DNA of 10,957 nt from an uncultured Cellvibrio sp. (lineage in GTDB: Bacteria; Pseudomonadota; Gammaproteobacteria; Pseudomonadales; Cellvibrionaceae). Below are positions 6,754-10,957 of this stretch, one piece after another. The notes under the pieces were generated by a model. The model saw nothing but the letters and a program-made list of their open reading frames with translations. It had not been told where the DNA came from and did no database searches. How positions within the stretch are numbered: the first letter of the stretch is position 1; each line of letters starts with the position of its first letter. The position numbers and the translations under genes were made by a program. The DNA lies in contig CAMLRI010000027.1 of NCBI GenBank assembly GCA_946482385.1, positions 1-10,957 on the forward strand, written 5' to 3'.

Positions 6754-7743
6754 CTACATCTTAATCCAGGTGCCCTGGCTGGCGCTGGTAAAAATTGCGT
6801 CAATCACCCGCATATTGGCAATGGCATCGCTCAGCGGGGTGGGTACAGGGGTGTTGTGCAAAATCGCCAGGGCAAAGGCATCGCCCATGGCGCGGTAGTG
6901 GTCGGCGGGGGCTATGGCTAGGCTCTGGCTCTGCCCCTGGTGCAGCACCTGCAGCTCGGTGGCGCTATCGCCCACCGGGTTAAAGGGGATGGGCAAACGC
7001 AGGCTGCCGGCCTCGCCGTGGGCTTCCATATATTGGCGCGGCTCGATTTTGGTCGAGGCGGTAAAACTGGCGTTGCCCTCGGCAAATTGCAAAATGCCCG
7101 ATACCAGGCAATCCACCTCCTGGCCAGGAAAAGGCGTGATCTGCCCCAACACCTGCAGCGGCTCGCTGCCGTACAGCCAGCGCGCCAGGGAAATGCAGTA
7201 GCAGCCAATATCCAGCAGGGCGCCGCCGCCCATGGCGCGCAGGTTGCGAATATTGGCGGTATCGCGGTTGTTGTAAGCAAAGTGGCTGTGCACTGTGCGC
7301 AGCTGGCCAATCTTGCCCTCATCCAGCAGCCGCTTGGCGGTTTGCCACTGGGGGTGGAAGCGGTACATAAACGCCTCCATTACTTTTAGCTGCGGGTATT
7401 GCGCTGCGGCATCCAGCAAACGCTGGGCATCGGCGGTATCCATGCCCAGGGGTTTTTCACAGAGCACATGCTTGCCGGCTTGCAGCGCCTTAATCGACCA
7501 ATCCACATGCAGGTGGTTGGGCAGGGGGTTGTAAATCGCATCTACCTGGGGGTCGGCCAGCAATTCTTCATAGCTGCCATAGGCGTGCTCAATACCCAGC
7601 TCGGCGGCATATTGGCGCGCACTGGCCAGATCCCGCGAACAAATTGCCACCACCTGGTTGTGTTGCGATGTTTGCAGGGCGGGAATCACTTTGGTGCGGC
7701 CGATTTTGGCGGTGCTCAGCACCCCCCAACGGATTTTTTTCAT
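6754..7743 (-). CDS. Gfo/Idh/MocA-family NAD(P)-dependent oxidoreductase
   Basis: The product is 329 aa, the normal family length. Residues 1-120 form a Rossmann fold with an early glycine-containing turn (WGVLSTAKIG, 6-14) and a conserved NPLPNHLHVDW stretch. The hallmark EKP triad is at 96-98 (CEKPLGM), with K97 the expected catalytic/cofactor lysine. The C-terminal alpha/beta domain carries GGGALLDIGCYCISLARWL at 172-190. The tyrosine in DIGCY, where many members have histidine, resembles glucose-fructose oxidoreductase, xylose dehydrogenase and dihydrodiol dehydrogenase types. The family oxidises or reduces a sugar or sugar-like ring hydroxyl with NAD(P); the exact substrate is unknown. 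There is no signal peptide, so it is probably cytoplasmic. I chose the ATG at 7743 (MKKIRWGVL) because it starts right at the Rossmann fold; the open frame extends to 7851 but without family similarity. The ribosome-binding site is weak (AGAG, 9 nt). It seems to be a single gene with its own promoter. Confidence 0.92.
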   Translation of the reverse strand: MKKIRWGVLSTAKIGRTKVIPALQTSQHNQVVAICSRDLASARQYAAELGIEHAYGSYEELLADPQVDAIYNPLPNHLHVDWSIKALQAGKHVLCEKPLGMDTADAQRLLDAAAQYPQLKVMEAFMYRFHPQWQTAKRLLDEGKIGQLRTVHSHFAYNNRDTANIRNLRAMGGGALLDIGCYCISLARWLYGSEPLQVLGQITPFPGQEVDCLVSGILQFAEGNASFTASTKIEPRQYMEAHGEAGSLRLPIPFNPVGDSATELQVLHQGQSQSLAIAPADHYRAMGDAFALAILHNTPVPTPLSDAIANMRVIDAIFTSASQGTWIKM

Positions 7744-7826
7744 GGGCGATATCTCTGTGGTAAAGGCTGTTGTTAAGGAGGAAAGGGTCGCGGTTGATTC
7801 ACCTCTGCGGGCGTTAGCTCGGCGGC

Positions 7827-7835
7827 AGTATAGCA
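7827..7835 (-). promoter_or_regulatory. Candidate extended -10 promoter for the Gfo/Idh gene
   Basis: The minus strand reads TGCTATACT, an extended -10 (TGn followed by TATACT, 5 of 6 to the sigma-70 consensus), about 85 bp upstream of the ATG at 7743. No good -35 is visible at 16-18 bp, as often tolerated with an extended -10. It lies in the 172-bp gap after the SDR gene. Confidence 0.45.
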
Positions 7836-7915
7836 ACCCCATCCCCGGCACCTATCACCAATGGCGCCAGCCTTTTACAAACTTTACCCAAGCGATTGTT
7901 TCTACAACCCCTGGG

Positions 7916-8578
7916 TTACCACGGCAGCTGCTCACCATTGGAATGCCAAAAGCCGCCACTGTTTTGCAAATTCAACGCATCGATACGCTGGCTTAAGCGC
8001 TGGGCAGATTCCTGGGCGGAAATATCGCCACCAAAATTCACCATGGCGGTTTGCACATAACCCGGGTGCAAAATAGCCACCGCAACGCCGCGCGGCTGTA
8101 AATCCCGCGCCAGCGACATAGCCCCGGCATTGAGCGCCGCCTTGGACATGCGGTAGCCGTAATAACCGCCCGATGTGTTGTCGGCAATGGAGCCCATGCG
8201 GCTGGTAATAAATGCCAGCTTGGCATTGGGGGCAAGGTTATTCAGCAGCGCCTCGGTTACTTTTAACGGCGCCAGTGAATTCACCAAAAATTGTTCGGTC
8301 ATGCTCTGCGCATCCAAATCGCCCAGCGCTTCGCGGCGCAAAATACCGGCGTTATTAATCACCAAATCCAATTGGCGGCTGCCCAATTTTTCCAGCAATT
8401 GGCGCAAGTTTTTCGCTTGGGTAACATCCACACCGCTAATCACTTCCGCGCCCGCCTGTTCAAGCTCCGGCGAACTGCTGCGGCACACGCCAATCACATG
8501 CCAACCTTTTTGCAAATACACCTGGCACAGCGCCAAGCCTATACCGCGATTAGCGCCGGTGATTAATGCTGTTTTCAT
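7916..8578 (-). CDS. Short-chain dehydrogenase/reductase (C-factor-like)
   Basis: The product is 220 aa, a compact classical SDR. The cofactor motif TGANRGIG is at 7-14, NNAG at 75-78, the catalytic serine is S126 (FITSRMGS) and YGYRMSKAAL holds Y142 and K146 of the YxxxK active site. The short length and the SRMGSIADN and HPGYVQT segments resemble the C-factor (CsgA)-type SDRs. The substrate cannot be told from sequence. There is no export signal, so it is cytoplasmic. I chose the ATG at 8578 because the protein then begins MKTALITG and GAGG lies 8 nt upstream, inside the small palindrome GAGGACCTC; the frame is open to 8611 without support. It is on the same strand 69 bp after the AraC-family gene, so it may be the last gene of that operon or a separately transcribed target of the regulator. 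Confidence 0.93.
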   Translation of the reverse strand: MKTALITGANRGIGLALCQVYLQKGWHVIGVCRSSSPELEQAGAEVISGVDVTQAKNLRQLLEKLGSRQLDLVINNAGILRREALGDLDAQSMTEQFLVNSLAPLKVTEALLNNLAPNAKLAFITSRMGSIADNTSGGYYGYRMSKAALNAGAMSLARDLQPRGVAVAILHPGYVQTAMVNFGGDISAQESAQRLSQRIDALNLQNSGGFWHSNGEQLPW

Positions 8579-8647
8579 GGTGAGGTCCTCTGCGATGAAT
8601 GATGAACGCACATGATAGACCAGTAGCAGACGAAGAGGAGTAAATGA

Positions 8648-9700
8648 TTAGCGGTTAAAACCCAATGCCCCCGGCAGTTGGCCGGTCCATTTTTTAAAGG
8701 CGCGGTGCAAATTGGCGGCGTCGTAAAAATGCAGTTGGTGGGCGACCTGTTCCTGGGTGATGCCGGTTTGGCTTAGCCAGTGCAGCGCCAAATGGGTGCG
8801 TACCAAGTCCAATTGTTGTTGGAAGCTGCTGTGGTGTTTTTGCAGTTTGCGTTTAAGGCTGGCGCTGCTCATCGCAAAATCGGCGGCGCATTGTTCCAGG
8901 TTGGGTTGATGTTGCAGGTTGGCTTGCAGGTAGTGGTAGATTTCATGGAGAAAGCCACGGGGTGCTTGTGCGGCTGGTGTTGTGGGCCAATATCTTTCGC
9001 TAACACCACCGGTAGTGGCTGCCTGTTTGCGCCAGGGGCGATGCAGTTCGCTGCGCGCAATACTGATGGCATAGGTAGGGGCAGCAAAGAATAGCTGCTC
9101 ACCCAAATGGACTTGGTATTGTTCAATATAGGCGGGCGCTGGCTGGGCAAAATAAAATGTCCAGCCCAGGTTTTGGCCCGCACACCAGCGGCTGAGTGAG
9201 TGGAGGCTGCAAGCGCTTATGGCCACCAGCTGCGGTAATAAATGCCCAGCGCCAAAATTATCCTGCCAATAAATAACCAGCCGCTCGGTTTCGTAGTGCA
9301 AATGCATGCTTAACAGTGGCGAATAAACATCGCATTGCGCCAGCAGCGTATCCAGCAGTTCCTGCAAATTGTGGCAGTGGCTAAATTCGGCTTGCTGCGC
9401 ATTAAACCATTCGCGTCCAAGCAAAAAAGCTAGCTCATAACCATGGGGCTGGGCCAGGGCGTTGTCGAGCAGGCAAAAAATTTGTTCGGGGGTTAATGCC
9501 AGGGGGTTGCGGCCAATGTCTTCACGAAAAATACCGGTGCGGCGCAATAGTTTGTGTTCTGCCTGGCCGCGCGCCAGTGCTAATTGGATCAGTGTGTGCG
9601 GCCAATTTTCCGCATTAATAAAGGTCGTATCCCGTTCGCGATAAGCCTGGGGCTTATAGGTTTTGGGCAACTCCGCACTGCAACAATCGGCGCTGTACAT
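8648..9700 (-). CDS. AraC-family transcriptional regulator (AraC_binding_2/OruR-like layout)
   Basis: The product is 350 aa. The long N-terminal part (about 35-225), with LARGQAEHKLLRRTGI and then ALTPEQIFCLLDNAL, resembles the arabinose-binding-like domain of OruR/ArgR-type AraC regulators. The C-terminal 90 residues are the DNA-binding domain with two helix-turn-helices: the first at about 265-287 (NLEQCAADFAMSSASLKRKL) and the second at about 313-338 (ITQEQVAHQLHFYDAANLHR). The family signature AFKKWTGQLPGAL follows. It should bind DNA and control transcription in response to a ligand, which is unknown. The ATG at 9700 directly follows the TAA of the GGDEF-like gene (TAAATG), so the two genes are very probably co-transcribed and coupled. 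AGGCGG upstream offers a moderate ribosome-binding site. Its targets may include the neighbouring SDR gene or its own operon; this is inferred from position. Confidence 0.92.
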   Translation of the reverse strand: MYSADCCSAELPKTYKPQAYRERDTTFINAENWPHTLIQLALARGQAEHKLLRRTGIFREDIGRNPLALTPEQIFCLLDNALAQPHGYELAFLLGREWFNAQQAEFSHCHNLQELLDTLLAQCDVYSPLLSMHLHYETERLVIYWQDNFGAGHLLPQLVAISACSLHSLSRWCAGQNLGWTFYFAQPAPAYIEQYQVHLGEQLFFAAPTYAISIARSELHRPWRKQAATTGGVSERYWPTTPAAQAPRGFLHEIYHYLQANLQHQPNLEQCAADFAMSSASLKRKLQKHHSSFQQQLDLVRTHLALHWLSQTGITQEQVAHQLHFYDAANLHRAFKKWTGQLPGALGFNR

Positions 9701-10645
9701 TTACGCCGCCTGTTGTTGTGTGCGTTTTTCTTTGGCTTTAAGCAGGGCGCGGGTGGCGCGCTGCAGCAGGGCTTCCGGCGTATCTTGTTGCGGGCTGGTG
9801 GAGCGGCATTCGTCCTGCTCGGCAGCCAGGGCAATGCCGGTGCTAACACTGTGTACCAGGCTGTCGCCCTGTTGCTGGGTTTTAAACGCGCAGTGGTTCA
9901 CCGCCAGGGCAATTTCTGCCGCAATTTTTTCTGCCAGTGTGCGGCCGGTGTTGGGCAGCAGCAGGGCAAACCTGTCGCCCGCATAGCGGCAGAGCAAATC
10001 GCTGTGGCGAATATTCAGCAGGATCAGTTCGCCTATGGCTTGCAGCAGGGCATCGCCCTGGGCGCGGCCGTAGCGGCGGTTGGTGGTATCAAAAAAATCC
10101 ACATCAATTAATACCAGTGCCAATGGCGACGCTGTCTGCTGGTGGTTTTGCAATTGTTGCGCTAACAATTGCCGCAAATAAGTGGCACCTTGCAATTGGG
10201 TAATAAAATCCAAACCGCGATGTTCGCGGAATAATTGTTCGCGCTTGCGTAACTGTGCATTGACTGCCAGCTGCTCCTGGTGCCAGTGGTAAATGCCCAG
10301 GGTTAATAGCCCCAGGCCGATGGGCATAAGGCCGGATTCTACCCAGTGATCCCACAGGGCGCTGTCGGGAAAAACGATAAATTCATCCAGCCAATCCTGA
10401 AAACCCGCGAGAAAAATACACCCCAGACCAATGCTCAGCCATTGGGTCACGCGGCCCCGCGGGCGGCTGTGCAAAATCAACAACAGCCACACCAGTGCCA
10501 GCAGTGCCGCGCCACCTTCGCTCACCACATCCAGCCAATTAATTTGGCTCCAGCTTTTTATATCGCCCAATGCCAGGCTGGCGCTCAGGGTGATATTGGC
10601 CGCCAGTGCCAGCAGCAGTAATTTCCATTGGTGAAGTTTTAACAT
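9701..10645 (-). CDS. Membrane protein with degenerate GGDEF domain and retained I-site
   Basis: The product is 314 aa. The N-terminal half has four likely membrane segments, at about 8-27, 43-59, 68-83 and 102-119 (LMPIGLGLLTLGIYHW). A short charged linker leads to a GGDEF-type domain (about 145-310). The signature motif reads AGDRF (222-226): the third acidic residue is kept, but the fourth, normally glutamate, is arginine. D181 of LIDVDFF (metal-binding aspartate) and N189 and D198 (guanine contacts by comparison with PleD) are present, while the usual lysine of DxDxFK is D186 and the usual aspartate of the ND pair is R190. An inhibitory-site motif RHSD (213-216) sits exactly five residues before the signature. 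It is thus probably catalytically weak or dead but able to bind c-di-GMP; this is inferred. The ATG at 10645 has AGGAG 11 nt upstream and starts just before the first membrane helix; an ATG at 10687 lacks a ribosome-binding site. It is the first gene of a likely operon with the AraC-type regulator. Confidence 0.88.
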   Translation of the reverse strand: MLKLHQWKLLLLALAANITLSASLALGDIKSWSQINWLDVVSEGGAALLALVWLLLILHSRPRGRVTQWLSIGLGCIFLAGFQDWLDEFIVFPDSALWDHWVESGLMPIGLGLLTLGIYHWHQEQLAVNAQLRKREQLFREHRGLDFITQLQGATYLRQLLAQQLQNHQQTASPLALVLIDVDFFDTTNRRYGRAQGDALLQAIGELILLNIRHSDLLCRYAGDRFALLLPNTGRTLAEKIAAEIALAVNHCAFKTQQQGDSLVHSVSTGIALAAEQDECRSTSPQQDTPEALLQRATRALLKAKEKRTQQQAA

Positions 10646-10902
10646 AGGGCTATTGGCTCCTGAGCCTGGTTGCAGCCTGCTAGCCATAGCAGTGGTTTGT
10701 GACGATTTGATGAAATATTTTTTGCGGAGGCTTTTTTAACTTGAGCTGATGTGCGGCTTTCACCCAGGAGGCATTTCAGCTCAGGTTGGATTTGGCTGCC
10801 GCGGTGCTGTGTCACGCCAGTGTCATTTGCGGCGCCTAGCTTTCCCTTCGACAACAACACCCCTGCAGGGCAGGGCAATTTGATCAGTGAAGGGGAGCTA
10901 GA
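10646..10902. other. Divergent intergenic region (257 bp)
   Basis: This separates the leftward GGDEF/AraC/SDR operon from the rightward gene at the edge, so it should hold both promoters. Visible items are the inverted repeat at 10742-10783, the 10-bp palindrome CCCTGCAGGG (10861-10870) and an A/T-rich stretch at 10708-10740. I could not place convincing -35/-10 pairs. A minus-strand open frame across 10639-10926 has no family features and no ribosome-binding site. Confidence 0.6.
10742..10783. promoter_or_regulatory. 8-bp-arm inverted repeat in the divergent intergenic region
   Basis: Perfect arms TGAGCTGA (10742-10749) and TCAGCTCA (10776-10783) are separated by 26 bases. They lie about 100 bp upstream of the GGDEF-like gene and 120 bp upstream of the plus-strand gene. 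No T-run follows on either strand, so a terminator is unlikely. An operator (possibly for the AraC-family regulator of the adjacent operon) is possible but unproven. Confidence 0.35.
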
Positions 10903-10957
10903 GTGCGCAACCATATCAACACACAAAAATTTTTACCGAAAACTCTCGCCATAGTGT
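10903..10957 (+). CDS. Start of a plus-strand gene, probably exported (truncated by window edge)
   Basis: A GTG at 10903 is preceded by a strong ribosome-binding site (AGGGGAG, ending 5 nt before it). The 18 visible codons read MRNHINTQKFLPKTLAIV (first residue read as Met): a basic start turning hydrophobic, as in the n-region of a signal peptide. No stop is met before the edge. It is the only rightward gene here and is divergent from the GGDEF/AraC operon. The family cannot be told from so few residues; an exported or outer-membrane protein is a guess. Confidence 0.5.
   Translation, partial: MRNHINTQKFLPKTLAIV

Noticed and set aside
7772..7800. Strong AAGGAGG-like Shine-Dalgarno on the plus strand
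   Set aside because: No ATG or GTG at a usable distance leads into a protein-like frame; it lies in the leader of the minus-strand Gfo/Idh gene.
7900..7920. AACCC-AG-GGGTT mini-hairpin at the SDR stop as a terminator
   Set aside because: The stem is only 5 bp, it overlaps the stop codon and no T-run follows.
9080..9100. AAAGAATAGC stretch similar to the MITE end
   Set aside because: It is inside the well-conserved AraC-family coding sequence, lacks an inverted partner and is short enough to be chance.
10698..10713. Possible CRP half-site (TGTGACGATTTGATGA)
   Set aside because: Only the left TGTGA half matches; the right half does not resemble TCACA.
10639..10926. Minus-strand 95-codon open frame across the divergent intergenic region
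   Set aside because: It has no ribosome-binding site, no recognisable motif, and overlaps both the likely promoters and the start of the plus-strand gene.

Overview
This window looks like chromosomal DNA of a GC-rich gammaproteobacterium, most like the Cellvibrionaceae (Cellvibrio-type). That is an inference from gene content, protein flavour and the cellular setting: a type II NADH dehydrogenase, DUF3857/transglutaminase exoproteins, TPR lipoproteins and PAS-GAF-PAS signalling proteins. No marker gene fixes the genus. Almost everything is on the minus strand. Only a gene start at the extreme right edge is on the plus strand.

Layout from left to right: (1) 1-1184, the N-terminal part of a PAS-GAF-PAS signalling protein running off the left edge. 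It is preceded by a possible 15-codon leader ORF whose ribosome-binding site sits in a small hairpin. (2) 1323-2648, type II NADH:quinone oxidoreductase (ndh). (3) 2711-2891, a 181-bp MITE-like element with 26-bp terminal inverted repeats (one mismatch), filling most of the gap between ndh and the next gene. (4) 2904-6628, a tightly coupled pair: an exported DUF3857/transglutaminase-like protein with C-terminal TPRs, followed with a 1-nt stop/start overlap by a TPR lipoprotein. (5) 6629-6753, a short gap with two hairpins, one of which resembles a collapsed copy of the MITE ends. (6) 6754-7743, a Gfo/Idh/MocA oxidoreductase with a plausible extended -10 promoter. (7) 7916-10645, a probable operon transcribed leftward: a membrane protein with a degenerate GGDEF domain, an AraC-family regulator directly abutting it (TAAATG), and a short-chain dehydrogenase about 70 bp further on. 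(8) 10646-10902, a divergent intergenic region with an 8-bp-arm inverted repeat, leading to the first 18 codons of a plus-strand gene.

Functionally the window mixes housekeeping respiration (ndh), envelope/periplasmic proteins of unknown role (the transglutaminase/TPR pair), NAD(P)-dependent oxidoreductases (Gfo/Idh, SDR) and nucleotide-second-messenger signalling (PAS-GAF-PAS, GGDEF-like). The most interesting items are the MITE-like element with its apparent miniature relative, the GGDEF-like protein that has lost a catalytic acidic residue but kept an I-site and sits in an operon with an AraC regulator, and the translationally coupled transglutaminase/TPR-lipoprotein pair. Several genes have longer open frames whose first codons run into repeats or lack ribosome-binding sites; the starts given here were chosen by conserved N-termini, signal peptides and Shine-Dalgarno sequences. 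I see no tRNA, rRNA, CRISPR array, transposase or phage gene.
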